Assembly: GCF_016745235.1 (NCBI RefSeq)
Contig: NZ_JAELVM010000003.1
Span: 992,001-1,056,000, forward strand
DNA: 64,000 nt
Origin: Chryseobacterium endalhagicum
GTDB taxonomy: Bacteria > Bacteroidota > Bacteroidia > Flavobacteriales > Weeksellaceae
Reading direction: 5' to 3'
Shown piece by piece: positions 1-8,280 of this stretch. The position numbers and the translations under genes were made by a program. The first letter of the stretch is position 1; each line of letters starts with the position of its first letter. Below the pieces are notes generated by a model. The model was not told the DNA's origin, made no database searches, and worked only from the letters and a program-made list of their open reading frames with translations.

Positions 1-347
1 AAAGGCAGCGTAGAAACATACTGCTCCAAAGTTGTCTGGAAAGTTTCAAAACACATTCCAACGCTTATGGTCGGCGTAAGTTTTTCTGTAGATTTCTGGA
101 AATTCTTCTCTACATCTTCCAATTTGGAAATAGGTTCAGAAACAGCATTGAACAAGACTTTTCCTCTTTCCGTGGGGATCATTTTCCTTCCGGTCCTGTC
201 GAATAACTTATAGCCCACATAAGCTTCCAGTGAGCTTAAATGAAGACTCACTCCAGGCTGTGAGATAAACAGGGAATCTGCAGCACCGGTGAGGGTTCCG
301 GTTTTGTATATCGCTTTAAAAGTGCGGTACCATTCTAGATTGACCAT
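1..347 (-). CDS. LysR-family transcriptional regulator (partial, C-terminus outside window)
   Basis: About 115 N-terminal residues are visible, beginning with ATG at 347 on the minus strand. They form a classic LysR winged helix-turn-helix: an E-W-Y-R-T-F start, TGAADSLFISQPGVSLHLSSLE as the recognition region (residues about 20-42), then LFDRTGRKMIPTERG. The effector-binding domain begins near residue 88 and runs off the window. A TAAATTTG promoter -7 box lies upstream at 380-373 on the same strand. LysR proteins usually act as tetrameric effector-responsive activators of nearby genes. The electrophile-detoxification genes just downstream of the next gene are plausible targets, but that is inference. 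Confidence 0.9.
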   Translation of the reverse strand, partial: MVNLEWYRTFKAIYKTGTLTGAADSLFISQPGVSLHLSSLEAYVGYKLFDRTGRKMIPTERGKVLFNAVSEPISKLEDVEKNFQKSTEKLTPTISVGMCFETFQTTLEQYVSTLP

Positions 348-388
348 AACTTTAATTATTAATATTCTGATACAAATTTACAAAATAA

Positions 389-1141
389 TTATAATACTGA
401 TATGTTTTCGTTTTTCAGGAACGCAGCATAATAGTCAGGAATCGCACTTTCCATGATGGCAAGAGCTGTTTCTTCAATTGGATAAGTGATCTGGATAATT
501 TCAGGAAGGATCTCTTCTTCATCCATCGTCAGGATCAGATAGGAAGCCAGGCGGTTTTCTTCTTTTGAACGGCCTACAGAACCACAATTCACCGCCCATT
601 TTTTATTCTCAAAAGGTTTTTTAAATGATAAATGAGTGTGCCCCATAACTATAATATCAGACTGAGATTCTTCGAGCATATCCATAAAAACCTCATCATG
701 CTCTGACTCATACAGATACGTATCATTACTGGACAAACCTGAATGAACCAGCTGGATATTCCAGTGCTTCTGCCCTATTTTGTAGTTTAGTTTTAAATGA
801 AATGGAAGTTCCGATAAAAATTTTTTATTCTCAGCTGTGATCAATTTTTTAGAATGATCAATTGCAGCAAATCTGGCCTCCGTTTCTTCTTCAGAATGCT
901 TGGATAAAGGAATCACAGGAATATCAAAAGCAATCCGTTCATCATGGTTTCCCATAATACAGGGAATATTCAGATCTCTGATCTTTTCAATCACCTCATT
1001 TCCCCAGGGAGCAAAATCGACGAGGTCTCCCAGACAGAACTTCTGCCGGATTCCTCTTTTTTCAATATCATTCAACACCATTTCCAATGCCGGAAGATTT
1101 CCATGCACATCACTGAAAACTGCAATCTGTACCCTATTCAT
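389..1141 (-). CDS. Calcineurin-like metallophosphoesterase (YfcE/MJ0936 type)
   Basis: A cytosolic phosphoesterase of about 250 residues. The metal-binding motifs appear in the usual order: D-V-H-G-N at residues 11-15, G-D at 38-39, G-N-H-D-E at 64-68, then H-S-G, G-H-T-H and N-C-G-S-V-G near the C-terminus. The family hydrolyses phosphomonoesters or phosphodiesters with a two-metal centre; the substrate cannot be read from sequence. ATG at 1141 is chosen because the conserved beta strand starts five residues later; ATG at 1150 is the alternative. A TACATTTG -7 box at 1162-1155 means the transcript has almost no leader. It lies 41 bases upstream of the LysR gene, on the same strand. Confidence 0.88.
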   Translation of the reverse strand: MNRVQIAVFSDVHGNLPALEMVLNDIEKRGIRQKFCLGDLVDFAPWGNEVIEKIRDLNIPCIMGNHDERIAFDIPVIPLSKHSEEETEARFAAIDHSKKLITAENKKFLSELPFHLKLNYKIGQKHWNIQLVHSGLSSNDTYLYESEHDEVFMDMLEESQSDIIVMGHTHLSFKKPFENKKWAVNCGSVGRSKEENRLASYLILTMDEEEILPEIIQITYPIEETALAIMESAIPDYYAAFLKNENISVL

Positions 1142-1154
1142 TGTATTCATCAAA

Positions 1155-1162
1155 CAAATGTA
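1155..1162 (-). promoter_or_regulatory. Promoter -7 box (TACATTTG) of the metallophosphoesterase
   Basis: Read on the minus strand this is TACATTTG, a full match to the Bacteroidota TAnnTTTG element. It ends only about 5 bases before the possible ATG at 1150 and 14 before the ATG at 1141, so the mRNA is probably leaderless or nearly so. I see no good -33 TTTG. Confidence 0.45.
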
Positions 1163-1212
1163 CAAGAGACCCGGGACAACATGAATAATAAAAAGTATGA
1201 CATTTTACATGA

Positions 1213-1319
1213 ATGATAAAATTTAAACTATCATTATTCTAATAGTTACTTATAATTTATACTATTTTTATTATACAAACCCTCCCTGTAACTTTGCATC
1301 ATAAAATTTAAACAATCAT
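1213..1319 (+). promoter_or_regulatory. Repeated AT-rich operator-like sites and promoter of the mdaB-like operon
   Basis: Two near-identical 20-base stretches (1215-1234 and 1300-1319, 18 of 20 matching, core TAAAATTTAAAC) flank the -7 box TAACTTTG at 1289-1296. The upstream copy has symmetric ends (ATGATA at 1213-1218 and TATCAT at 1229-1234). One copy lies upstream of the promoter and one in the leader, an arrangement suited to a repressor that loops or blocks transcription. Function is inferred. Confidence 0.4.
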
Positions 1320-1322
1320 AAA

Positions 1323-1937
1323 ATGAAAAAAGTATTGATCATCAACGGAGGACAAAATTTCGGACATTCCGGAGGAAAATATAATGACACTATCGCGCAA
1401 AATACACTGGAAGTACTTCAGAAATTCGGAAATGTAGAAATAAAAACCACTCAGGTTGCTGAAGGTTTCGATAAGAATGAGGAAGTAAAGAAATTTGTAT
1501 GGGCAGATTTTATCATCTACCATACCCCGATCTGGTGGTTTCAGCTTCCTAATGGCCTTAAAAAATACATCGATGAAGTTTTTACGGCCGGACACGCCAA
1601 AGGAATTTATATGAGTGACGGAAGAAATGCAGAAAATCCGAAAATTAATTATGGAACGGGAGGAATGCTTGGCGGAAGAAAATATATGGTAACCACCAGC
1701 TGGAACGCCCCTGAAACAGCCTTTACCCTTCCCGGAGAATTCTTCAATGAGACAAGTGTAGATAATGGACCGTTATTTGGTTTCCATAGAATGAACGCCT
1801 TTGTTTCTCTGGAAAAAATGGAAAGTTTTCACTTCCATGATGTAGAGAAAAACGCCAATATAGAGCGCGATATGAAGCTGTACAGAGAACACCTTGAACA
1901 GGTTTTCGAGAAAGAGCTTAAACCACAATTAGCCTAA
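1323..1937 (+). CDS. mdaB: NAD(P)H-dependent quinone oxidoreductase, MdaB-like flavodoxin fold
   Basis: A 204-residue protein with the flavodoxin-like fold of MdaB. It carries out two-electron reduction of quinones with FMN/FAD and NAD(P)H, avoiding semiquinone radicals. Family features seen: the N-terminal K-V-L-I-I-N-G-G strand and phosphate loop, the Y-H-T-P-I-W-W-F-Q-L-P motif near residues 66-76, G-T-G-G-M-L-G-G near 117-124, and T-T-S-W-N-A-P-E. Full family length. It is the first gene of a tight four-gene unit (1-base gap to the SDR). The combination with a YgiN-like monooxygenase two genes on recalls the E. coli mdaB-ygiN pair. Confidence 0.88.
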   Translation: MKKVLIINGGQNFGHSGGKYNDTIAQNTLEVLQKFGNVEIKTTQVAEGFDKNEEVKKFVWADFIIYHTPIWWFQLPNGLKKYIDEVFTAGHAKGIYMSDGRNAENPKINYGTGGMLGGRKYMVTTSWNAPETAFTLPGEFFNETSVDNGPLFGFHRMNAFVSLEKMESFHFHDVEKNANIERDMKLYREHLEQVFEKELKPQLA

Positions 1938-1938
1938 T

Positions 1939-2823
1939 ATGAAAAAGGTATTTATTACAGGAATTACCGGCTACATCGGCGGTACTGTTGCCAGAAAGTT
2001 ATTAGACAAAAACTACAGTGTATCAGGACTTGTACGCAATGAAGCAGCAGCAGAAAAACTGAAACAACTGGGAATTGAACCAGTTATAGGGAATATCCAT
2101 GATGAAGCCGTTTTGAAAGCTGCAATTTCCCAGGCCGATGTGATTATCCACACGGCAGATTCTGCCGATGACGCCTATGCTGCCGACAGTTTCATCAATG
2201 CACTGGAAGGAAGCGGCAAAACATTTATTTTCACTTCAGGTTCCGCCATTTTTGGAGGAAAAGAGAATGGAGAAAAAAGTGAATTTGTCTACACGGAGGA
2301 CGTTCCTTTACAGCCAAGACTGGAAATGGCTTCAAGGGTACTGATCAACAATTATGTTCTTCAGGCGGCTAAAAAAGATATCAGAAGCATTGTTATTGTA
2401 CCCACAATGGTTTACGGAGAAGGTCTGGGACTGAAAAAGGACAGCATTCAGCTTCCGGCTTTGATCAATTTTTCTAAAGAAAAAGGGTTTGGAACCTATT
2501 TTGGAAAAGGAGAAAACAGATGGTCCAATCTCCATATTGAGGACCTGGCAGATCTGTATGTACTCGCATTGGAAAAGGCAAAAGCAGGCTCTCTTTATTA
2601 TGCAGAAAACGGATCTTCAACGATCAGAAATCTGGCAGAAAATATTAGCAGACAGTATCATTTACAACCTGCACAATCTGTGAGCATACAGGAAGCCGTG
2701 AATACTTTCGGTCCGGCAGGCGGATATTTCGGATTTGCCTCCAACAGCCTTTGTAATGCAGACAAGGCAAGAACAGAACTGGGCTGGAAACCCCAATATC
2801 AATCTATTGAAAAATTTATTTAG
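1939..2823 (+). CDS. NAD-dependent epimerase/dehydratase-type SDR
   Basis: A 294-residue extended-type short-chain dehydrogenase. The dinucleotide-binding motif G8-x2-G11-x2-G14 follows an initial beta strand. T-S-G-S-A-I-F-G near residues 99-106 matches the active-site strand, and V-Y-G-E-G follows around residue 155. I do not find a canonical YxxxK pair, so its oxidoreductase activity is uncertain; it may act as an NAD(P)-binding quinone or aldehyde reductase. It starts one base after the mdaB stop and ends two bases before the next gene, so translation is probably coupled. Confidence 0.8.
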   Translation: MKKVFITGITGYIGGTVARKLLDKNYSVSGLVRNEAAAEKLKQLGIEPVIGNIHDEAVLKAAISQADVIIHTADSADDAYAADSFINALEGSGKTFIFTSGSAIFGGKENGEKSEFVYTEDVPLQPRLEMASRVLINNYVLQAAKKDIRSIVIVPTMVYGEGLGLKKDSIQLPALINFSKEKGFGTYFGKGENRWSNLHIEDLADLYVLALEKAKAGSLYYAENGSSTIRNLAENISRQYHLQPAQSVSIQEAVNTFGPAGGYFGFASNSLCNADKARTELGWKPQYQSIEKFI

Positions 2824-2825
2824 TT

Positions 2826-3113
2826 ATGAAAATTTATCTTACAGCAGTTATAAAAGCAAAAGAAGAACATCAGGCGGAAGTACTGGAAATTCTTCAGAAT
2901 ATGGTAAAAGAAACCCGAAAAGAAGAAGCGTGTGAGCTTTACAGCCTTCACCAGGGTATTGAAGACAAAAACCAGTTTATTTTCTACGAAATCTGGAAAA
3001 GCGAAGAAGGTCTGGCAGAACATAACCAACAGCCTTACATCAAAGCTTTCGGAGCCATCATTGATGAAAAATTACAGGAACAGCCACAAATTTATCTCAC
3101 TAATATTCTTTAA
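2826..3113 (+). CDS. Antibiotic biosynthesis monooxygenase (ABM) family, YgiN-like
   Basis: A 95-residue ferredoxin-like (alpha/beta barrel) ABM-fold protein. It shows the family pattern I-Y-L-T-A-V-I-K-A-K near the start, V-K-E-T-R-K-E-E-A-C-E-L-Y-S-L-H around residues 27-42, and F-Y-E-I-W-K-S-E-E-G-L-A-E-H around 53-66. YgiN of E. coli is a quinol monooxygenase that works with MdaB in a quinone redox cycle, and the operon context supports a similar role. Cofactor-free dimers are typical of the family. Spacing is two bases from the SDR and one base to the next gene. Confidence 0.82.
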   Translation: MKIYLTAVIKAKEEHQAEVLEILQNMVKETRKEEACELYSLHQGIEDKNQFIFYEIWKSEEGLAEHNQQPYIKAFGAIIDEKLQEQPQIYLTNIL

Positions 3114-3114
3114 T

Positions 3115-3867
3115 ATGAAAAAATTAGCCGTCTTATTTTTAACCCTGTTCACTATAGGAATTATTCATGCACAACACCAAAAATCTAAACCTATGAAAAA
3201 GAAAATTTTATTTGTCGTGACCAGTCATGATAAAAAAGGAAACACCGGAGAAGATACCGGCTATTATCTGGGCGAAGTTTCCCATCCGTGGGAAGTGCTT
3301 CACAAAGCAGGATATGAAATTGATTTTGTAAGTCCGAAAGGCGGAACTCCTCCGGTAGACGGATTTGATTTAAAAGATCCCGTTAACAAAGAATTCTGGG
3401 AAAACAAGGAATACAAAAATAAAATCAACCATTCTTTGCAGCCTTCTCAGGTAAATCCAGCCAATTATAGCGCTATTTTCTACGCTGGAGGGCACGGCGC
3501 GATGTGGGATTTTGCAGATAATACGGAACTGGCAACTATTGCTTCAAAAATTTATGAGAACAATGGTATTGTAGCAGGTGTTTGTCACGGTCCGGCAGGT
3601 CTTGTCAATATTAAGCTCAGCAACGGGAAATACCTGGTAGACGGAAAAAAGATCAATGCTTTTACCAATGAAGAAGAAGCTGAAGTAAAACTTACTCATG
3701 TGGTTCCTTTCCTTTTGGAAGAAAAACTGAAAGAAAGAGGGGCTAAATTTGAAAAATCAGGGCTTTGGCAAAACCATGTGGTGACAGATCAGAGAGTGAT
3801 CACAGGACAGAATCCGCAGTCTGCAAAAAGTGTGGGTGAAGCGATTTTAAAGGAACTTAGCAAATAA
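3115..3867 (+). CDS. DJ-1/PfpI family protein, secreted (type 1 glutamine amidotransferase fold)
   Basis: About 250 residues with a signal peptide (M-K-K then a hydrophobic stretch ending in A-Q at 19-20). The mature part resembles Hsp31/YDR533C-type class I DJ-1 proteins, many of which are glyoxalase III or deglycase-like. The nucleophile elbow is G-V-C157-H-G-P, with the conserved acid E54 in L-G-E-V-S-H-P and the A-G-G-H-G oxyanion loop at 124-128. ATG at 3115 is chosen because the reading frame upstream overlaps the preceding gene and the signal peptide begins here. Its export suggests periplasmic handling of methylglyoxal-like aldehydes (inference). It ends the electrophile-defence unit. 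Confidence 0.86.
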   Translation: MKKLAVLFLTLFTIGIIHAQHQKSKPMKKKILFVVTSHDKKGNTGEDTGYYLGEVSHPWEVLHKAGYEIDFVSPKGGTPPVDGFDLKDPVNKEFWENKEYKNKINHSLQPSQVNPANYSAIFYAGGHGAMWDFADNTELATIASKIYENNGIVAGVCHGPAGLVNIKLSNGKYLVDGKKINAFTNEEEAEVKLTHVVPFLLEEKLKERGAKFEKSGLWQNHVVTDQRVITGQNPQSAKSVGEAILKELSK

Positions 3868-4175
3868 TTTTTTTAAACCACAAAAGACACAAAAGTTTTT
3901 AGCACTTAAATGAGTTAAAGTTAAAAGATTTACGAAGAAGATGTTCACATAAGTCCTTAAAAAATCAGAGATTTTACATTAAATAATGCATAAACATCTG
4001 TGAAAATCTGTGTCATCTGTGGTTAATAAAAAAACAACCACAAAAGACACAAAGTTTTTGACACTTAAGTGATTTGAAGTTTAATACTTTATGAATAAGA
4101 AGTTCATATAAGTTCTTTAAAAATCAGAGATTTTTATATTGAATGATATACCTCTGTGAAAATATTCTTTTTTAA
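3868..4175. repeat. Diverged tandem repeat, about 150 bp, two units
   Basis: Unit 1 (about 3876-4035) and unit 2 (about 4036-4175) both begin AACCACAAAAGACACAAA, continue with a CACTTAA segment and an AATCAGAGATTTT hairpin, and close with CTCTGTGAAAAT or CATCTGTGAAAATC. The copies have drifted. No gene is visible here. Confidence 0.7.
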
Positions 4176-4550
4176 GTTGGATAAACGCAAAGACGCAATT
4201 TTTTTATTTAGGATACGTTTTTAAGGCGCAAGAAAATCAAAGATTTTCAGCTATTTACTTAGTATACAATAAACCTGTTCAATTTTATCGCAGATAAAAT
4301 CATTGCGCCTTAAAGCATTCGAATTAGAAAAAACTTGCGTCTTTGCGATACCCAACAAAATACATAAGCCTCTGTGAAAACCTGTACAATCTGTGGTTAG
4401 TAAAAAAACAATCACTTTTTGAGATTGCTTCGTCGCTCTGCTCCTCGCAATGACAGGAGGAAATTTTATCGCAGATAAAATCATTGCGCCTTAAAGCATT
4501 CGAATTAGAAAAAACTTGCGTCTTTGCGATACCCAACAAAATACTTTGTG
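4176..4550. repeat. Fold-back (MITE-like) repeat, composite copy A, with an exact 83-bp duplication
   Basis: Opens GTTGGATAAACGCAAAGACGCAA and contains the shared hairpin GAAAATCAAAGATTTTC (4232-4248). The 83-bp block 4281-4363 (TTTTATCGCAGATAAAA hairpin through CCCAACAAAATAC) recurs identically at 4462-4544. Between them lies the GATTGCTTCGTCGCTCTGC core. This is the only content of the gap between the DJ-1 and aldo/keto reductase genes; the short minus-strand reading frames here are repeat-derived. Confidence 0.8.
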
Positions 4551-4584
4551 GTTTAACATTTAAATAAAAATTCAAAACAAAAAA

Positions 4585-5568
4585 ATGGAATACAGAAAAT
4601 TAGGAAATACGGAACTGGAACTGTCTGCAATTACTCACGGTGCATTCGCTATCGGAGGAAATATGTGGGGCGGCAATGAAAAACAGGATTCCATCAATTC
4701 AATTCATGCCTCTCTGGATCACGGCGTAACTTCTATTGACACCGCGCCATTCTACGGTTTCGGGCTTAGTGAAGAGATGATCGGGGAAGCCATTAAAGGA
4801 AAAGACCGTTCAAAGATTCAGTTACTGACCAAATTTGGTCTGGTATGGGACGGCAGCAACAACGGAAAAGGTGAATTTTTCTTTGATGCTGATGATGAAG
4901 GTAAAACACTTCCGGTTTACAAATATGCCTCAAAAGCCAATGTCATCAAAGAAGTGGAAGAAAGCTTAAAAAGACTGGGAACAGATTATATTGACCTTTT
5001 ACAGCTTCACTGGCCGGACAGTACAACGGCCATCTGTGAAACCATGGAAGCCATGGAACTCTTGATCCAGCAGGGAAAAGTTCTTGCCGCGGGAGTCAGC
5101 AATTATACGGTTCCGCAAATGCAGGAAGGTAACAGAACACTGCATTTAGCAAGCAACCAGGTTTCCTACAGCATGCTGAACAGAGCCATTGAAAGTGATC
5201 TTGTTCCCTATTCTCTGGAAAACAATTCGGGAATTATCGTTTACAGTCCTATGGAAAGAGGTCTTCTGACCGGAAAATACTTCAAAGAAGATAAATTGAA
5301 AGATAACGACCACAGAAACGGTTATTTTTCACAGTTTGATTTAAATAAAGTAAAAATTTTCTTAGAAAAAATCGAGCCTATTGCCAGAGAAAAAGGAGCT
5401 TCCCTTTCACAGCTGGTATTGCGCTGGACTACATTACAGCCGGCCATTACAGTGGTTTTGGCAGGAGCCAGAAATGCTCAGCAGGCTATTGAAAATGCTC
5501 AGGCGATGTCCATTGACCTTTCTAAGGACGAATTGAATTTCATCAATTCTGCGCTTAGCGAAATCTAA
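4585..5568 (+). CDS. Aldo/keto reductase
   Basis: A 327-residue (beta/alpha)8 oxidoreductase that reduces carbonyls with NADPH. The catalytic tetrad is intact: D52 and Y57 in I-D-T-A-P-F-Y, K83 in L-T-K-F-G, and H142 in L-L-Q-L-H-W-P. The C-terminal cofactor region includes A-G-A-R-N-A-Q-Q near residues 295-302. The length is typical of the bacterial YghZ/YdhF-like branch. It follows a repeat-filled gap, so it probably has its own promoter. The nearby quinone and aldehyde enzymes suggest a shared role against reactive carbonyls, by inference. Confidence 0.92.
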   Translation: MEYRKLGNTELELSAITHGAFAIGGNMWGGNEKQDSINSIHASLDHGVTSIDTAPFYGFGLSEEMIGEAIKGKDRSKIQLLTKFGLVWDGSNNGKGEFFFDADDEGKTLPVYKYASKANVIKEVEESLKRLGTDYIDLLQLHWPDSTTAICETMEAMELLIQQGKVLAAGVSNYTVPQMQEGNRTLHLASNQVSYSMLNRAIESDLVPYSLENNSGIIVYSPMERGLLTGKYFKEDKLKDNDHRNGYFSQFDLNKVKIFLEKIEPIAREKGASLSQLVLRWTTLQPAITVVLAGARNAQQAIENAQAMSIDLSKDELNFINSALSEI

Positions 5569-5643
5569 TTTCATACAATCAGTAAACTGTTTCTGATAAA
5601 TTTGTTTACTGATTTTTCTCTTTTAACCCATACATGATAAAAA

Positions 5644-6615
5644 ATGAAAAAGAATCTGATCAAAATGTTCGGGTTGGTTACTCTATTGACTATCAACAGC
5701 GTTGTTTTAAAAGCGCAAAATTTAAGTATCAACCCAAACGATACCTCATGGTATCCTTCTGTTTATGGTGCTCACGATGAAATAGGAGCCGCCAATCTGT
5801 TGACCCCCGAAGTGGTAAAACAGGCCATAGAATTAGTAAAACAGGGGAAAACACTTCCTTTAGCCGTGCCTATTGATAAAAATCTTCCGGCATTCAGACA
5901 CAGAAGCTTTAATTTATACAACATCCAGCCCGGTCAACAGGCAGGAAAAAGCATTGGACCGAATAAATTCACCTTTAATGATGAGCTTGTCAATGCGTGG
6001 ACCGGAGTAGGAACCCAATTGAACAGTATCGGCCACATCGGGATTGATAATACGTACTACAACGGAAATAAAGCCGCTGATTTTGTAACGGTAGAAGGCG
6101 TAAAGAAACTAGGAATTGAAAAAGTGCCTCCTTTCGTGACCCGCGGAATTGTTTTAGATATGACCGCTCATTACGGAAAAGCAGTCGTTCCGGGCGGTAC
6201 GGAATTTACTACTGAAGATATTAAAGCCGTTTTAAAGAAACAGGGAATTACCCTCAGAAAAGGAGATATTGTCCTCTTCAACACAGGCTGGCTGGAACTG
6301 ATTGGAAAAGAAAATCAGAAATTCTTAGAAACAGAACCTGGAATTGGTATGGAAGCAGCACAATGGCTTGCCTCACAGGGTATTGTTGCTTTCGGAGGAG
6401 ACACATGGGCTTCAGAAGTTTATCCTAACCCGAAATCCAAAGAAGAATTTCCTGTCAATCAGTTTATGCTGGCCAAAAAGGGAATTTATAATCTTGAGCT
6501 GATAGACAGCCGGCCATTGGTAAAAGACAAGATCTGGGAATTTTTATTTGTTCTGGGGCAGCCTTTGTATACAGGCTCTACGCAGGTGAATATCAATCCG
6601 GTTGCGGTCTACTAA
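5644..6615 (+). CDS. Secreted cyclase-family protein (kynurenine formamidase fold)
   Basis: A 323-residue protein with a signal peptide ending near V-L-K-A-Q25. The rest matches the cyclase/formamidase family (metal-dependent amide or cyclic-ester hydrolases), including the N-terminal G-A-A-N-L-L-T-P-E segment, R-G-I-V-L-D-M near residues 165-171, and L-R-K-G-D-I-V-L-F-N-T-G-W around 205-217. The usual HxGTHxDxPxH signature is replaced by a shorter G-H-I-G-I-D-N stretch, so metal ligation may differ and the substrate is unknown. It lies 75 bases after the aldo/keto reductase and ends at a strong shared terminator. Confidence 0.78.
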   Translation: MKKNLIKMFGLVTLLTINSVVLKAQNLSINPNDTSWYPSVYGAHDEIGAANLLTPEVVKQAIELVKQGKTLPLAVPIDKNLPAFRHRSFNLYNIQPGQQAGKSIGPNKFTFNDELVNAWTGVGTQLNSIGHIGIDNTYYNGNKAADFVTVEGVKKLGIEKVPPFVTRGIVLDMTAHYGKAVVPGGTEFTTEDIKAVLKKQGITLRKGDIVLFNTGWLELIGKENQKFLETEPGIGMEAAQWLASQGIVAFGGDTWASEVYPNPKSKEEFPVNQFMLAKKGIYNLELIDSRPLVKDKIWEFLFVLGQPLYTGSTQVNINPVAVY

Positions 6616-6640
6616 ATATTCTGCGGGATTCAGCTAAAAG

Positions 6641-6673
6641 AAAAAGAGCCTTCAAAACTGAAAGGCTCTTTTT
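6641..6673. terminator. Bidirectional terminator between cyclase and CMD genes
   Basis: Stem AAAAAGAGCCTT (6641-6652) pairs with AAGGCTCTTTTT (6662-6673) around a 9-base loop. A/T runs on both sides suit termination of the convergent genes in both directions. Confidence 0.85.
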
Positions 6674-6698
6674 GTTAATAATTTTCTAAACAAAAAAA

Positions 6699-7142
6699 TT
6701 ATCTTGGAACTTCTAAATGTGTACTTACAGCAATTCTGTTCCATGCATTGATGGTTACAATAGCCATGATGATCTGAGCAATAGCTGCTTCATCAAAATA
6801 CTGTTTTGCTTTCTGGAACGTTTCTTCTGTAAGTCCTTTATCGCTGATCAGGGTAATTTCTTCTGTCATCGCCAAAAGAACCTGCTCTTCTTCCGTGAAA
6901 AAGTCTTTCGCTTCTCTCCAGCCGTTAAGAATAAAAATTCTCTGCGTTGTTTCCCCGTATTTAAGGGCATCTTTGGTGTGCATATCCAGACAGAAAGCAC
7001 ATCTGTTGATCTGGGAAGCTCTGATCTTGATTAATTCCTTTTGAATGTGGTTTAAAGAAATGGTCTGAAGGTATCCTTCCAGTCCTAGCATCGCTTTGTA
7101 AGCTGCTGAATCTACGTTGGCAATATTTAATCTTGCGCTCAT
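6699..7142 (-). CDS. Carboxymuconolactone decarboxylase family protein (AhpD-like)
   Basis: 147 residues, all alpha-helical in prediction by eye, with the AhpD-type redox motif C48-x2-C51-x3-H55 in N-R-C-A-F-C-L-D-M-H. Such proteins act as alkylhydroperoxidases or disulfide-relay partners rather than true decarboxylases when the CxxC is present. The length is usual for the family. It lies 8 bases downstream of the DoxX gene and is probably co-transcribed with it, giving a small oxidative-stress unit with the Crp/Fnr-type regulator immediately upstream. Confidence 0.88.
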   Translation of the reverse strand: MSARLNIANVDSAAYKAMLGLEGYLQTISLNHIQKELIKIRASQINRCAFCLDMHTKDALKYGETTQRIFILNGWREAKDFFTEEEQVLLAMTEEITLISDKGLTEETFQKAKQYFDEAAIAQIIMAIVTINAWNRIAVSTHLEVPR

Positions 7143-7150
7143 AATATTAT

Positions 7151-7579
7151 TTATTTATTGGTTGAATGATCTATACTGAAAAAATATGTTGGCTGAACGG
7201 CCAGTAAAAATGCGGCAGCACTTCCTACCCATACGGAATAATCAAGTGGCGCTTTTGGTCCCAAAGCCATCGTCATCGACAAAGCAAAAACAAGCAGAAG
7301 AAAACCCGCCCCATAAGCTCCAACTCTGGTTTTCCAGCCGAAAAGCAGCATTAAAGGAAAAAGAATTTCAAAAAAAGTGGCTGCATAGGCTGAAGTAACA
7401 CTTAAAGACTCCGGAAGAAAAAAGGTCAGCTTTTTCGTATACGCTTCAAAATTTGCCCAGTTTCCCCAGGCAGCATCCGCACCCCAGAAACCGAACCGGT
7501 CCGCCACCGCAGAAAGCATGGTCACAGCAATGGAAAGTCTTAAAAATAACTGTGGGAACTTAATATTTTTGTCTGTCAT
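7151..7579 (-). CDS. DoxX family inner-membrane protein
   Basis: About 142 residues with four hydrophobic segments: P-Q-L-F-L-R-L-S-I-A-V-T-M-L-S-A near the start, T-S-A-Y-A-A-T-F-F-E-I-L-F-P-L-M-L-L-F-G-W, A-G-F-L-L-L-V-F-A-L, and a C-terminal A-A-A-F-L-L-A-V-Q-P. F-x-E-x2-x-P in the second segment is typical of DoxX/DoxD-like proteins, which are tied to redox and thiol stress. ATG at 7579 is preferred over 7600 because a GAGATTTG -7-like box sits at the 7600 start. It lies 8 bases before the CMD gene. Confidence 0.82.
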   Translation of the reverse strand: MTDKNIKFPQLFLRLSIAVTMLSAVADRFGFWGADAAWGNWANFEAYTKKLTFFLPESLSVTSAYAATFFEILFPLMLLFGWKTRVGAYGAGFLLLVFALSMTMALGPKAPLDYSVWVGSAAAFLLAVQPTYFFSIDHSTNK

Positions 7580-7642
7580 GATATTGGCTTTTAATAACAT
7601 GACAAATCTCCGACTTATAATCGGTAAAAATCTTAAACTGGT

Positions 7643-8215
7643 TTAAGAACGTAATTTCGCCCTGATTTCACTCAGATATTCCGGAGTAAGATTTAAAAAA
7701 GAAGCAATTAAATATTGAGGAATCCTCTGAATAAACCAAGGATACAAAGTACTGAAATGAACATACAGCTCTTCCCTGGACATCTCATATAAATAACGGA
7801 TCCTCCTCTCCGAAGCGGCATAAGCCCTCTGGTAAATCATCCTGAAATACCGTTCCATAATAGGATGCTTCTGCAAAAGAAGTTCCTGCTGCTGAAGATC
7901 AATCACAAGAATGGAAGAGCGTTCCACCGCCTGGATAGAAAATCCGGACTGAATTTGTCTTTCATACGCGAAAGTATCCGTCATCCACCAGTTTTCTATG
8001 GCAAATTCAGTAGTCTGCTCCGCTCCTTTCTCATTGACAAAAAACTTTCTCAAACAGCCCGTCATCACAAAATACATCGATCTGCAGATCTCACCGTGAA
8101 GCATCAGATCCTGCTTTTTCTTCACTTCCATCTCCCTGAAAAAAGAAAATATAGACACATATTCTTCATCCGTGACCGTAATAAATTTATTTAAATGTTG
8201 TTTGAAAGTATCCAT
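7643..8215 (-). CDS. Crp/Fnr-family transcriptional regulator
   Basis: 190 residues. An N-terminal cyclic-nucleotide-binding-like beta roll covers residues about 25-115, with Y-F-V-M-T-G-C-L-R-K-F-F-V-N at 48-61. A dimer helix follows, then a C-terminal helix-turn-helix (I-A-S-F-L-N-L-T-P-E-Y-L-S-E-I-R at the end). The HTH is short, as in many Bacteroidota Crp-like proteins that respond to unknown ligands rather than cAMP. It sits 42 bases upstream of the DoxX gene on the same strand and diverges from the DUF1304 gene, so either may be its target (inference). Confidence 0.88.
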   Translation of the reverse strand: MDTFKQHLNKFITVTDEEYVSIFSFFREMEVKKKQDLMLHGEICRSMYFVMTGCLRKFFVNEKGAEQTTEFAIENWWMTDTFAYERQIQSGFSIQAVERSSILVIDLQQQELLLQKHPIMERYFRMIYQRAYAASERRIRYLYEMSREELYVHFSTLYPWFIQRIPQYLIASFLNLTPEYLSEIRAKLRS

Positions 8216-8280
8216 CTTTGCAATTGAGTAATCAAACTTAACTTTATTTTTTTAGTTTTACAATTACAAAATAATAAATC

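Noticed and set aside
4251..4575. Two overlapping minus-strand open frames with a repeated peptide in the intergenic repeat
   Set aside because: They follow exactly the duplicated 83-bp repeat and have no start context or family resemblance; the frames are a by-product of the repeat sequence.
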